DNA of 64,000 nucleotides from Diadophis punctatus similis (GCA_023053685.1 JALIGW010000001.1:70151740-70215739), one strand, 5' to 3'. Shown: positions 12,511-24,726, counted from the first letter of the stretch. The notes: generated by a model from the sequence alone, not told the origin. Numbers and translations are program-made.

Positions 12511-13311
12511 AGTATAGGAAGTTCATACTAGACATGAAGACAATAATATTGTGTGATTTCATTGTTGTTATGATACCAAGGAATAAGAATTGGTATCCAA
12601 GAGCTGCAAAATGGAGACCAGGGGCAGCAACTCTGAGTGCAGCTAGACACTAAAGATGGGAGACTATCTGAAAGAACAGCAGGAGAAGTTACTGTTTATA
12701 TACTCTTATTCTCTATTGGAATCACTATTAGAGGACTAGATTAAATGATCTAATCCATCATGGATTTTCTTGAAGTGCTATATTCTTAATACTGGCACTG
12801 TACATAAGGATTTGAGATATGCTTTATGAGTCAGTCTTTGCTTTCAGGTGGAAAAAAAAAAGTCCCAAATGTTAAGTATTTAAATTGCAGATTTCTCTTT
12901 GTTCATACAGAATCAAGCAACAAAATGTTCAACAATTATTATTTTTTTCTGCCCTAGGAACCGCAATTCCAGATTTCCCACACTTTATGATCTATAATCA
13001 GAGCTGCTAATTCATGTTGCTGCAGGCTTGTCCAAATGTCTACATGAAAGAACACCACTCAGGTCTCGACCACATTCCCAGAAACATTTTCATTTACAAA
13101 CCTGGAATTCAACTGAGGTTAACTCCCTAGAAGAGCTTCACGACTTGGCAAAAATGTATTTCTTAAATTATTTTTTTCAAATCATGCATGCCATTTCAAC
13201 TTCTCACTTTAGAGGAATAAATAGATACGTTCTTTACGTTCTTTATTTTAATAAAGGCAAGTCAGAACTATTACAATAATTAGAATCTTGCAACTTGCTT
13301 TGATATAATTC
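12511..13311. other. non-coding stretch
   Basis: No gene seen. The frame at 13028-13279 has no recognisable domain. Confidence 0.5.
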
Positions 13312-13418
13312 AGTGATTTCCAACTTGGCATGTTCCAGGTATATTGGACTAAACATCTGAATACTTGTGCTTACTGGCTGTGCTTACTGGGATTTATTTA
13401 TTTATTTATTTATTTATG
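13312..13418. repeat. MITE relic next to a (TTTA)n repeat
   Basis: TCAGTGATTTCCAACTTGGC with CATGTTCCAG and ACTGGCTGTG resembles half of a palindromic hAT MITE. A (TTTA)6 run follows at 13393-13418. Confidence 0.5.
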
Positions 13419-14362
13419 CAATTCAATTACCTAATCTACCAACATACAGTACAGTTTTTTTTTAAAAATGACAAAGCCAAATCAATACAATATCACATAA
13501 CTGATATACTGTATAAGCACATGTAGGATCTTGCTGCTTCTGTCAAAGTGATAAAACTCTACCACTTTCGTATAAGCATATGACATCATGACACACATAC
13601 AAAACAGGTGGAACTTGTACTCAGTTGGCATAACATAATACTGCTGTCATCATTCTGCCCAAACTACATCCTTTGCCAACACCTGTGGAGGTTCAGTTCA
13701 TCTGTTAAGTCATACATTCATTTATGCCTTAGAAACGGGCCATATGCTAGGTTAGTTTAAATGTTAAAAAGCTTGCAGCTCAGGCTGTGACCCTGGACTG
13801 GCGACAGATAACAGAAACCAGACAGCTGTCCTTCCTTCAGAGTGTGAATGGAATGGTGTGAAAGGATGCGGATGTAATAAATACTACTGTTTATTGAACG
13901 TGTTGATAATATCTAATAGTACAGAATCCTAGTAGAGTTAAAAGCCATTGGGAGGTCAAATCTAATAGTTTATCTACACTTCTGCTGTTTAGGGTCACAT
14001 TGTAAATCACAGAGAGATTTACAAGGCTTTATTTATCTTTCTAAATAGTAACAAAGCAAACGTGTATAATTTGTACCCTTGTTCGCTGAGGAGGGGCGTT
14101 CCTGACACTTCCTTGGCAGTTCAGTAGTGCAATTGTTCCCTCAACCTCAGCAACTTTTAGCTGTGTGGGCAACTCACAGAATTCTGAGAAACCCTGTTCT
14201 AGTGCATTCCAATATAGTACACTTTGCTGCAACTATCCCCAATTGCTTTTTAAAAATATTTAAGTGAGGATATTCTCACCACACAGCACTGAGTTAATGT
14301 ACCACAAGCTAGGAGCAGATTAGTCTTCAATGTCTGGTAAATGCTCTCTCAAAGAGCTATCG
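13419..14362. other. AT-rich non-coding stretch
   Basis: No gene or classified repeat recognised. Confidence 0.5.
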
Positions 14363-14507
14363 CAGGGGTGGCCAAACTATGGTTCTTTGAGGACCTGTGG
14401 ACTTCAACTCCCAGAATTCCTGAGCCAGTCATGCATGCATGGCTAGCTCAGGAATTCTGGGAGTTGAAGTCCACAGATCCTCAAAGAACCATAGTTTGGC
14501 ACCCCTG
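14363..14507. mobile_element. palindromic hAT MITE (145 bp)
   Basis: Nearly the whole element is an inverted repeat: CAGGGGTGGCCAAACTATGG at the left is matched by its complement at the right, with CTTCAACTCCCAGAATTCCT and its complement inside. It is flanked by AGCTATCG and AGCTATGG (7 of 8 match). Confidence 0.92.
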
Positions 14508-14652
14508 AGCTATGGTTTGTCATCCTGTGAAAGCATCTCAGGAAGAAAGTGGTCCAGATGTTCAGAGGCAGACTATTCCACAGAAGAGGGGGTGGAGGGG
14601 AGGGCATCACTGAGAAAGATTAACAAAAGGGTCCCTACAGATGCCTTGAAGG

Positions 14653-14844
14653 CAGGGGTGAAATTCAAAAATTTTCCCTACCAGTTCTGTGGCCGTGGCT
14701 TGGTGGGCATGGCAGGGGAAGGATATTGCAAAATCTCCATCCCCACCCTACTCTGGGGCTAGCCAGAGGTGGTATTTGCCGGCTCTCCGAACTACTCAAA
14801 ATTTCTGCTACCGGTTCTCCAGAACCTGCTGAATTTCACCCCTG
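14653..14844 (+). mobile_element. hAT MITE (CAGGGGTGAAATTC family), copy 1
   Basis: The ends CAGGGGTGAAATTC and GAATTTCACCCCTG are exact inverted repeats. The 8-bp duplication CTTGAAGG is perfect (14645-14652 and 14845-14852). A longer copy with internal duplications lies at 47289. Confidence 0.95.
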
Positions 14845-14852
14845 CTTGAAGG

Positions 14853-16248
14853 TGAGAGCCTCAGCAAGCTCTTCTATCTCTGATCGTTCAGGATGGGCAG
14901 ATTTGATTTGGAATGGGCAGACACAAAAGCATCCAGGTCCTGACTTTAAAGGTGACAACCAATATTCTGAATTGCACACAGAAGCTAACTGGTAGCCACC
15001 AACTGGTAGCCACTACATCCACTGGAGTAGAAGTGATACACGGGTTAACTGTGGTGCACCCATAATTACTTGGGCCACCCTACTGTGAACCAGCTGAAAC
15101 TTATGAATAGTGAATTACAGTAGTGCAATGGTGAGTTGAGAAAGGCACATTCAATGCCTCCTGATAAAAAAAAAAGGATACAACTGGCATAAGTATGAGG
15201 ATTGGGAAAAGCTCAGAAACTGTTTATGAACTTTTATACCAATGACTTCTTAAAATAACTGATTCCCATTCATTTAATTTACCAATGCAAATATTTTTAG
15301 CCTTTTGGCCTAATTAACCAAACTGAATGAAAACACACAAAAAACTTGCTCATTTATTAAAGGTAATGATAATGATTGCTTAAAATAGAAAACTGTTCTC
15401 AAAGTATAGTTCTCCAAGCACGTCCTCTATCTACTGTCAGAGGCAAGTGCATTCCTTCCTATGTGTGAGGAGTTAATTTTGCTAACAGGAGCACAGCACC
15501 TGAATGAATAGATTGGGAAAGAGATTGTTCCATATGCAGTTCTTGCAGTTCAGTTCTCCTGCAATTACTCTGGGTGCAAGAGATTAAATAAATGAACGAA
15601 ATACTCTTCCTATACTCGTTTCAAAAATGCCTATCTTTCCAAAATACAAGTATTAGCAACCTCCTGTTCACATCCTCGTGCATGCTCAGATAGGATAGCA
15701 GAGAAATGACTGAGAGAGGACAGGGACATGTTAATTTTTCAACATAAACCATGCTAATTAACCATATTGATTATTCTGGAACAGTATGATTGTTCAGGAA
15801 CAATCAAATCTCTACTGCTGGTTTCCACAAATCAGTTATCTACAGGAGTCAGTGCTTTCGTCAATATGACAAAAGGAGCACAGCACCACTGTGATACAGG
15901 CTCTGCCTTTTTTTGTAACATGTGTGTAATGTTAATGATGGGGCAGGGCTTGTTATAAAGTACGACACTATTCTCATCAACTGTGCACCACCACCCCTGT
16001 ATCCATGCCATTACCACTATTCTACAGTGGATCAAGAAACCAATAAAATAGTATTCATTAGACTGGTAGGGGAATTCATTATTCCCAAAAGGTCGTTAAA
16101 TCCAATTTTATATTATTGCAAATAATTTAAGTAATATGTGCTATACTTTAAGGAAAAAAAGATATTTAAAAAGTTAAGAAACAAAAAATTATTAAAGAAA
16201 GAAAAAGTATTAAAGTCATATTAGATATAGTACTCAGAGATGCAGAAG
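14853..16248. other. non-coding stretch
   Basis: No gene or classified repeat recognised. Short frames at 15767-16125 on both strands overlap and show no domain. Confidence 0.5.
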
Positions 16249-16478
16249 AACCGTGGTGGCCCAGTGGTTAGAATGCAGTACTGCAGGGCAAACTCATTGC
16301 TCATTCCAGGAGTTTGATCCTGACTGGCTCAAGTTTGACTCAGCCTTCCATCCTTCCGAGGTCAGTAAAATGAGAACCCAGGTTGTTGGGGGCAATATGC
16401 TGACTCTGTAAAAATCTTAGAGAGGGCTGTAAAAGCACTGTGAAGCGATATATAAGTCTTAAGTGCTATTGTTATTGC
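16249..16478 (+). mobile_element. tRNA-derived squamate SINE (type A), copy 2
   Basis: The head ACCGTGGTGGCCCAGTGGTT holds an A-box-like motif and GAGTTTGATCCTGAC a degenerate B box. The body GTTGGGGGCAATATGCTGAC and the tail AAGTGCTATTGTTATTG follow the family order. Confidence 0.92.
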
Positions 16479-16560
16479 ATGAATATGGGTGCCTCCAGAT
16501 GAATCTTCTAATGGCTATGTTAATGAAAATTCTCACTTATCCAGGTAGAGTTGTCTAGAA

Positions 16561-16696
16561 CAGTGTTTCCCAACCTTGGCAACTTGAAGATGTCTGGACT
16601 TCAACTCCCAGAATTCCCCAGCCAGCATTCGCTGGCTGGGGAATTCTGGGAGTTGAAGTCCAGACATCTTCAAGTTGCCAAGGTTGGGAAACACTG
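16561..16696. mobile_element. near-perfect palindromic hAT MITE (136 bp)
   Basis: The two arms, starting CAGTGTTTCCCAACCTTGGC, are almost exact reverse complements around a short loop at about 16627-16632. The 8-bp duplication GTCTAGAA is perfect (16553-16560 and 16697-16704). The arm symmetry suggests a young insertion. Confidence 0.95.
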
Positions 16697-16734
16697 GTCT
16701 AGAAGCTACTTGGACAAGCAGTGACATGTTTCAC

Positions 16735-16800
16735 GGAAAGGAAAGGAAAGGAAAGGAAAGGAAAGGAAAGGAAAGGGGAGGAGAGAGGGGGGGAGGAAAG
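16735..16800. repeat. (GGAAA)n microsatellite with purine tail
   Basis: About eight GGAAA units and then a G-rich purine tract. Confidence 0.95.
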
Positions 16801-18359
16801 TTCAATTACTTATACTCAAATTCCAGACTTCTAGTGTATATATATCACCTCAAACGCAAGAGCAAAACTAAAGCCTTAAAGAAATGCATCTTGGACACTA
16901 AATGTTACCAACACTGGGTTAAATAAACAACCTGCTTTGATATTCCAAATCAACAGAGATGAATATTAGCTGATACATAGACTTTAACTGTAATATTCAA
17001 ACTCACAGGAAATATCTTTTGCACAGCAGAAAATGTATTTGTTGACAAAGCATTCTATCACAAGATAGGCTTCAAGTCATAAGTGTTAGCTGCCATATGA
17101 CCAAAGGAACAATGAAATATGTGTGTGCTCTCAGCAACTTGGGATACAGAATCCTGTCTAGCAGAGAAAATCCTTCATTTTGCTGAAACTAGAACACAAT
17201 TCTGAATTTTGCCAGTGATAATGGAAGGTACTGTGTTTACTGGAAATCTTTGTATTTTGATGATAGCAAGGTGATTTGCAAAAAAAAAACCCCTCCTGTA
17301 ATATCAAAATGCAAGAATAAAAAGAACAGAAGCAATATAAAATTGGCACACAACCAGCCCTTTCAAATCACAAAGAAAAGTTAACAAAGAAACAAGGCTT
17401 GTGAGCCATTATAAAAAGCAGACATCATGAAGCAGACAGTATCTACTCTCTCTATGATAATCTCTCCACTGACCACTACCAGCAAAAATTCTGCTTAATA
17501 ACTATCATTAGGTTTCTTTTTTGTTAAGTCAATTGAAATGTAATTAAAACTATTTCAGGAAGAAGTAGGGTTTGCCTAATCCTACCCTACATCATTGATT
17601 CCGGGCAAACTGCATGCAAGTAGCTATCAATGGCTTATAACATTTTTCAAAATCTGTAACAAGAAATTATACCAGTGATTTTTTAAAATGGGAATATGAA
17701 CTAATGAGCAGCCTCCAAAGCAATTATCTTAACTGCTAAGTCTTGCATTCTGGTAATTATCAGGCATTTATAGTGGAATGTGATAGAAACCCAGTCAAAG
17801 GTTTATACAAACATACACTGTTTGAATGAGGAAGAAGAAAGACAATTTTTCTCTGCCAATATCCTAATTATATTACAGACTAGTAAGAATGTCAGTGATA
17901 ATGAAGTTAGTCTACTTTTATTATTTTCAGCCTGTCAATCTTTTTTTAATTATATTTCAAGGAATATTGTCTACAATAACTTTTTTTTTTTGATGATTCC
18001 TTAAAGAGTCTTCAAAATCATATTTGTTGCAGATTAGATTGGGACATTTTTAAAAGTATATTTTATATATAAATGTCTTATCCTATATCCCCTTTACCAT
18101 AAAATGCTTCGTTGTTATTAAGAATGGATGACAGACAAAACAACTAAGTTCAGACAAAAATAGTGAGCACATACATGAATGATTTTACCTGAGTTGAAAA
18201 CTCCAGATAAATTAAACCTCAGGTTTAAAACCCATGGTAAACAACCACCAAGCATTTGGCTCTGGGAGGGCATGTGAGTATAGCATTATGGTAACAACAG
18301 CATAAACAAAGAATCACTAAGATCACTCCCACCAACAATGACAGAACAAGCCATTAGTA
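16801..18359. other. AT-rich non-coding stretch
   Basis: No gene or classified repeat recognised. Confidence 0.5.
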
Positions 18360-18490
18360 TATAAAATGAAGGCTAACCCCATTCCCTTCTGACACTGATG
18401 ATGTCACTAGCTTGGTAATGAAACATCTGCCAAAAATAACCAAGCTCAGGGAGTACCAAGGACACCGCAATATTGTGGGAAACAGAGTTG
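18360..18490 (+). mobile_element. Penelope-like element end with hammerhead-like core
   Basis: CTGATGATGTCACTAGCTTG is followed by GTAATGAAACATCTGCC and a stretch like AACCAAGCTCAGGGAGTACC. This resembles the terminal repeats of Penelope-like retroelements, which in several animals contain hammerhead ribozyme motifs (CTGATGA, stem II, GAAAC). Here CTGATGA is at 18395-18401 and GAAAC at 18420-18424, but stem II pairing is poor. No reverse transcriptase or GIY-YIG region was seen. Confidence 0.55.
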
Positions 18491-18512
18491 AACTTGAATT
18501 AGGGAGTTAAAA

Positions 18513-18820
18513 AAAGGTAAAGCTTTCTCCTGTGAAGTCAGGTCTGACTCGAGGCCAGGGGGGGGGGTCATGTCCATTTCTTAGCTGAAGGAATTAGCAT
18601 TGTCAAAAGACACTTTCATGGTCATGCGGCCAGCATGACTATATGCCGAGGCATATAGAACATTGTTACCTTCCCACCGAAGTGATACCTATTTATCTAC
18701 TTGCATTTGCATGCTTTCAAACTCCTAGGTTAGCAAGAGCTGGGGCAAGAAAGGGAGCTCACCTCATCACGTGGTGCTTAGGTCTCGAACTGCCAAGCCC
18801 AACGTCTTATCAAATCCTTA
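18513..18820 (-). mobile_element. tRNA-derived SINE (type B), copy 1
   Basis: The 3' end lies at the left (AAAGGTAAAGCTTTCTCCTG) and the head at the right. Diagnostic parts are TTTCATGGTCATGCGGCCAG, AAGTGATACCTATTTATCTA and a minus-strand B-box-like GTTCGAGACC. A second copy lies at about 43960-44278. Confidence 0.8.
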
Positions 18821-18863
18821 CTCAGTCACAGAACTCACTGCTTGCTTTGAGTTATGAACTAAC

Positions 18864-19295
18864 CAGAGGTGGGTTCCTGCCGGAGCTGTCCAGTGCGGAG
18901 CTCCAGTAGGGAACGGCCGATTGCGCAATTTGCGCACGACCACTCCGGAGCCCTCTCTGCCGGTCCGTCGCGCGCGTTGCCATCTTTTTCGGTGAATTTT
19001 TGGGCGATTTTGCTTCTGCGCACGCATCTCCATGATTCGGTGGCGCATGCGCTCGCTATGCGCACGCACCCCCTCGCTCGATTTTGCTTCTGCACATGCA
19101 CAGAAGCAAAATCTCACCAAAATCTCTCTCGCGCGCGCATCCCCTCGCAAGATTTTGGTGCGATTTTGCTTCCGCGTATGCGCGGAAGCAAAATCGAGCG
19201 AGGGGGTGCACACGCATAGCAAGCGCGTGCACCACCCAAATCGTGGAGATGCAAGCACAGCGCACCGGCACCAGTAAGGAAGCAACCCGCCCCTG
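18864..19295 (+). mobile_element. GC-rich hAT element with internal hairpins
   Basis: The ends CAGAGGTGGGTTCCTGCC and GGAAGCAACCCGCCCCTG are related inverted repeats. It is flanked by GAACTAAC and GAGCTAAC (7 of 8). Two strong internal hairpins, 19080-19113 and 19161-19196, share GATTTTGCTTC arms. Overlapping open frames on both strands come from this symmetry. Confidence 0.85.
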
Positions 19296-19303
19296 GAGCT
19301 AAC

Positions 19304-20574
19304 CATATTTTATCATTGTATCCCATGTGATAGGTGCGTGTGGATAAAAAGTTAGCCCACAATAGGGTAGAAAGATAGTGAGTGAATAAACAATCAGGAC
19401 TACCAGGATGGAGAAGACCCATTCCTGATGACTTCCACTACAGAAGACTTTAGAAGGTTTCTTAGGCCTTTTCTGTCTCTTTCTTTCATATCAAAAGCAA
19501 TGTTTCTCAATGCCTCGATTGTTAAGCAAGCAATTGTTGCATGGTACAGAATGAATAACTTAAGGACCGGGCAGCCAGTGCTATAGAAGCGCAATGGACA
19601 GGAGGTACTGGCAATGGAGAGAGGCATGAAATGTAATATTAATTCCAAAATAAAGATTTACCAATATTTTTATGATTTAGAAGTTCCTTGTCCTATGAGA
19701 ATCATGGAAAAGCCATGGTTACAGATTTCTTTAGCTGAAAGAACTGTTTCATATATCAGGAACTGTTCAAAACATTAAGCACAAAAATCTTTAAAAGCTC
19801 CGGGGAGAAGATTCAGAAACTGGACTCAATGAATCTCATCAGAAATCTCTGGGGCGTAGCATTATTAAGTCTTGCGCACTTAATAATATTTGTGGTTACT
19901 TGTGCTATTTTGCAAGACATTTACATGGATGCAACATCACAAATCAATTCAGTTTCTTGTTAACTGCAAAACTTTTATTTTTAATCCAAGTTTTATTGCA
20001 AAACTTGGAAAAAAATCAAGTATGTCTTTTATTGGATCAGTTGTATTCAAAAGTGGGGAAATTGCTTTAGTTGAAAGAGGAACACAGAAGTGGGCGACTT
20101 TCTTAGCAATCAGAGTCACAATTCAATCCTCTAACTACTGTAACTGGAGAGGCATAGATGATTTCCCTGGATGGTTACAGCAAGGAAGAGGCCCATATGC
20201 TTTGGGTTTATATTTTAGTGTTTTTGGCATTAAGAACTAGAAGCTTCTATTTAAAAAAAAACCCACTTCCAGTTAAATCTCCAATCTAATCAAAATTGGC
20301 CTGAAATTGTACAATGAAAATTCAATAACAAAATCTCCCAATTTCAGGACCGCAATTTCAAACAGGTTAAGTGATAGAATGGATGTGTTAATGACAGAAA
20401 TGGAAGCAGTTTTTCTCCCAGAGTCCTTGTTTCCACTTCTATCCTTATTCCATGCTACTATTAGTCATTTTGAACTGAATTTCAGGGGCAAATTTTTAAT
20501 GTACAAGTCTGTATTAGAGACCACTTTGCATGCAACCTTTGGCTGCCTATCCCTGAATGAATACAACAAAGTAT
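19304..20574. other. non-coding stretch
   Basis: No gene recognised. Frames at 19890-20240 and 20307-20579 have no family resemblance and no splice context. Confidence 0.45.
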
Positions 20575-21147
20575 TGTAAGGAATATCCTTCTGGGTTCAG
20601 TTCCAAGTGGGAGAAAAAGACACTAAATTCATGGAAGTTGCTTGGAAAGAAGGTTTAATATGGTGGACAGGAGCACATGGCATGAGCCCCTTACAGAAAA
20701 TGTAGATTACATGCTTCCAGGTGTGGGTGAAGAGAAAAGAAGGAAAGAAGAGATGCTGAGTTCCTTGCTTTATACTCTCTCTTGGGCCCCTTCCTAACTG
20801 TTTCCTGTTCCTATATAGAAATGTATTCCATTGGTTGTCAGACCCCCAGGGGCATGCTGGGGTAACTCTTGTGGGCTGTCCCAAGTCCTAGGCTTGACTG
20901 ATGTAATCTTCCCAGGTCCCATGTGGTGTAATGAAAAGGCTTTGGGATTCCTATTGTGGTTCTTTGTTATGCAGAAGACTGTTTCAGGCTAGGTGGGAGG
21001 AATGTGGGGCAGGGAGCTGCAGGAAGCTGCTTTGTATTTAAAACCTGTTTCTCCTTTCCTCATTCAGGGAAACATATTCTTTCCTTTTTCAATATTTCCC
21101 AGGATATTTCATTTTTTCTAGGAGGGGGTGGGTACTGACATCCTACA
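20575..21147 (-). mobile_element. LTR-like repeat, copy 1 (solo)
   Basis: The block starts TGTAAGGA and ends TCCTACA, the short inverted ends of an LTR. On the minus strand an ATTAAA lies upstream of the CCTTCTTTCC stretch, as a polyadenylation signal would. A partial copy in the same orientation lies at 22128-22518. No retroviral coding region was found between or near them, and no clear target duplication, so this may be a solo LTR or another dispersed repeat. Confidence 0.5.
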
Positions 21148-22127
21148 AAAGAAACTCTAAAACTGAAGTATTTATTCAGATTGATTATAATAATGGTGAT
21201 GTTGTCCTACAAGAGTTGTCCTTCATCTGCAAAAATTGACTAAAAATGATTAATATGAATGTTAAAATGTCTTTTAAGATCTCAACCCCACAGAGACAAA
21301 CATTCAGAGACAACCAAAGTTTTTTTTTCATATTTGTCTGTTTTCCTTTATAACTGTATTGTACTTCGTTTGTGTTGATATTGTGTTTCTTGAGCAAAAA
21401 AAGAAAGAAAAATAAGAAGTAAAATAATATATTAATTTAATTTATTTTATTTTAAATGGACTTCAGCGTCCAGATTTCCAACTCCAGAATCCCTGCTCAG
21501 AATTCTGGGAGACAGAGTGAAGAAAGTTGTTGCTGGAAGTTTGGTCTAAATATTGCTCTTCTTTTCTACAATAAAGAAAACTGTATTTTTCTCCATCCAA
21601 TATGTTTTTCTCTTAGAACTGATACTTGTATTTTTAAAATAGTAGTTTTTAAACACATAGTAGAGCACAAATAAGTTGAATATATTTGCCTTACACAATC
21701 TTACACATTTAGCATTCTACTAAAAATCAAATGAAAGGGTTAGGGTTAACAAGAAATTGTTAATGGAAACCGGATATTTCAGCTTGAGAAAGGACTTTCT
21801 AAACAATTATTTCATTAAAAAAATACAAACCAAAAAATATTATTTATCAGTCTTCATCAGTAATGGTCTTTCATTACTGCTATTTCTGGAATGAGATAGA
21901 CATAACATGACTAAGTCAGGGTTTCTCAGCTGGCTTATTTTAATACTAATACTTAATACTAAAACAGGACATTTCAGATTATACTTTTACAGATCTTTAA
22001 AATTGATGTGGCTTTCTGGAAGTATTCTCTGCTATTTAAAAGAAGATACAATAGCACTGGGCCTCTTCAGAGCAAGCATTTATTTTAAAAAGCTTCTTCG
22101 TTTTGTTAAGTTGTCTAGAACAATAAT
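21148..22127. other. AT-rich stretch between two LTR-like copies
   Basis: No gag, pol or env resemblance. A possible decayed MITE arm lies at 21460-21530. Two TTAGGG-like units occur at 21737-21749. Confidence 0.5.
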
Positions 22128-22518
22128 AAAGCAGAGTTTCCTGTTCCTGTACAGAAATGTATCCCATGGCTGTCAGACTCCCAGGGGCATGCTGGGGCAA
22201 CTTTTGTGGGCTGTCCTGAGTCCCAGGCTTGGCTGATATAATCTTCCCAAGTCCCATGTGGTGTAATGAAAGGGCTTTGGGATTCCTATTATGGTTCTTC
22301 CTGTAGATGCTTGTTATGTAGAATAGATTGCCCATTGACAAAGGTGGGGGCTACTAAGAGTGATCTGGCACATTGACAATGGTGGGGGCTACTAAGAGTG
22401 AGTCTTTTGTCTGCCTAAAAGCATGTTTCCGGGGATATATAGAATAATATTCTGCCTTTTAAGTATTTCCTAGGATATTTCATTTTTCTAGGAGAGGGGT
22501 GGATGCTAACTTCCTACA
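22128..22518 (-). mobile_element. LTR-like repeat, truncated copy 2
   Basis: It shares CCCAGGGGCATGCTGGGG, AATCTTCCCAAGTCCCATGT and the TTCCTACA end with 20575-21147. The left part of copy 1 is missing. A 38-bp tandem duplication (22334-22409, unit ATTGACAAAGGTGGGGGCTA and onward) is specific to this copy. Confidence 0.55.
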
Positions 22519-22611
22519 ATTGCTTTTGAAAATATTTGTCCCACTTGACTGCAGGGTCTGCACTATCTGGATCAAATGGTAAAATTATCCATGCATGATA
22601 CAACAAGGTAT

Positions 22612-22790
22612 TTGTTCTTTCACGGGCTTGTCACAGAGCTTGAAAATGGTTTGGAGCTGAGAGACAGTGATAGTCCAAGGTCACCCAACTGGCTTCTGTG
22701 CCTAACTGAAAATTAGAAGTTCAATTTCCTTACCCTTACATCAGTGCCTTAACCACTACATCAATCTGGCTCTGGAGTCCATTGTTCAAC
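22612..22790 (-). mobile_element. MIR-type (CORE) SINE relic
   Basis: It contains GGTCACCCAACTGGCTTCTG followed by CCTAACTGAAAATTAGAA and GCCTTAACCACTACATC, the order of the 3' half of a MIR in reverse. It is old and diverged, so it should be shared among amniotes if it is really orthologous. Confidence 0.75.
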
Positions 22791-24621
22791 AAAGAGTGAA
22801 AAAGGAAACACATTCTGAAAGCCCATTGCCTATTTGCTCAAGCAATCTCAAAGCATACATAATTGGATATATATCATTATGAAAAATACAGATCCACTGC
22901 AATGCTTGCCCCATATTAAGAGAGTCTTTACTATATGGATGAAAAGGATGTGATAATTCTCCAGAACAAACATTTGTCTAGGGTCCAAAGATAAATATAA
23001 AGCTCAGAAGGATATAATTTTAAGATAATAAAATATGCCAGGTATAAAAAACATATATACATACAAATTAAAGAAGTCTATCATTAAGACATTGTTTAGA
23101 CACAATTTTCTTTGTTTCTCTTTTATCCTGGTGGCTCTCTGATCGCTGCAGAAAATTAGATTGCTGGATATTCATTCTGTTGCAACTTAAAAGATAATCA
23201 ATGTCACTTAACAATGCTAATTTGATTCTGCTGCTTTCAGAACTAAGTAAGATTTTTAAATAGTCTTGCTATTTCCATGATAGCAAGAGTGTATATATTG
23301 GCAATTTCACTAAAATGAAGTTGGATTTAATCTTCTGGCAGTCAAGATGGAAAATAGTCTAGCCCCAAATAGCAACAGGAGTTAAAGTAACAGGAGTTGT
23401 TTCCTTGAGACTAGATCTAATGGCTCCATTTAACTTCGGAACAGAGATTTAAAGAAACCTTGAGAATTGCCAATTTCCATCTTGAATGGGGCTCTTTAAC
23501 ATCTGTACACCATCACAGAAGGCTGCAAGAAACTGTCACCTCTTGAACTTTTCTCTGACATGCAGCTGATTAAAGGTAATTTAGACTCCTCTGGATAATT
23601 ATCTGACAGCACTTTTGAGGCAAAGAAACAAAGTTGGAGAAGCTTCTAACAGTTGAGCATTAATCAATCTAAATAAAACTATCCACTTGGTGTAACACTT
23701 AAGACTACAGTGCCTGAACTGAGGACTTCTTTTTTTTAACCAAATAACTCCTTGGTGACTGGTTAATAAGATTCCAGGCATTACTTGGACTGACATTCAC
23801 TTTCCCTGCAAACACCATCTCAAGACAGGCAGAATGTGGGTGAAGCTGGGTAGATCCAGTTGACAAATCAAAATCTAGTTGAGTGTACTGGCAAGTTTTA
23901 AAACCTGATCCAGTGCCAAAAAGAAAAAATAACAGAAAAGAAACCCACATAATTTGGCAATATGCGCTGATATGCACACTCCAGTATTGCCTTTGTATTT
24001 CTCCAGCCATGCAATGTGCACATAATTGCCTGTTTGCAAACGGAGGCACAAAGAGGAAACACACTATATAAAGCCACAATTAGCATTTGCCGTTAAGGTT
24101 TGTGAAAACACAGCATTGCTTTTGTACTAAACAACTTGATCCTTGACCTTTGGGGGTAAAGTGGAGGATAAGGAAATAGATCAAATTATCTAAGTCAAGT
24201 GGAAACTTGGCAAAATAGAGGACTAATATGTTTTGTTAATAAATCTCAGTGAAGCATTTGCCATTAAAACAAATATTAATAAATTAAGTTCTAAACTTGT
24301 AAAATATATGTGCCAAACTAAATTTCCTTAATTCCCATGTCATTATTGGAATCAAATTAATTCTTCTGATACTTAAAAGACTAAGCTTTGACATTAGCCT
24401 AGGTTTTAAGTATTTCATTCAATGACATAACCAGTTAAAAAGCAATAATCAAGATAGGGTACTATGATGTACAAAGCAACCAAGATAGAGATGGGGGGGG
24501 GGGGAATCTGCCGCAATTTTTTTTTAGATCAAGATGGCAAAATAAAGTTGGAAACAGCATTTATAAGTGGAATTTCATGACTTTTCTTAGCACTCATTAT
24601 CATCAGAACAACTCTGGGGAA
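22791..24621. other. non-coding stretch
   Basis: No gene or strong repeat recognised. A G12 run lies at 24493-24504. The overlapping frames at 23599-24086 on both strands share no domain. Confidence 0.45.
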
Positions 24622-24726
24622 AGGAAGGTAGGAAGGAAGGAAGGAAGGAAGGAAGGAAGGAAGGAAGGAAGGAAGGAAGGAAGGAAGGAAGGAAGGAAGG
24701 AAGGAAGGAAGGAAGGAAGGAAGGAA
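24622..24726. repeat. (GGAA)n microsatellite
   Basis: About 26 GGAA units with one interruption near the left end. Confidence 0.97.

Noticed and set aside
16249..16290. tRNA gene suggested by A- and B-box-like motifs
   Set aside because: The cloverleaf is not kept and the sequence continues into a repeated SINE body. The same holds for the other SINE heads.
18818..19422. Frames up to 162 residues on both strands
   Set aside because: Caused by the hairpin-rich hAT at 18864-19295.
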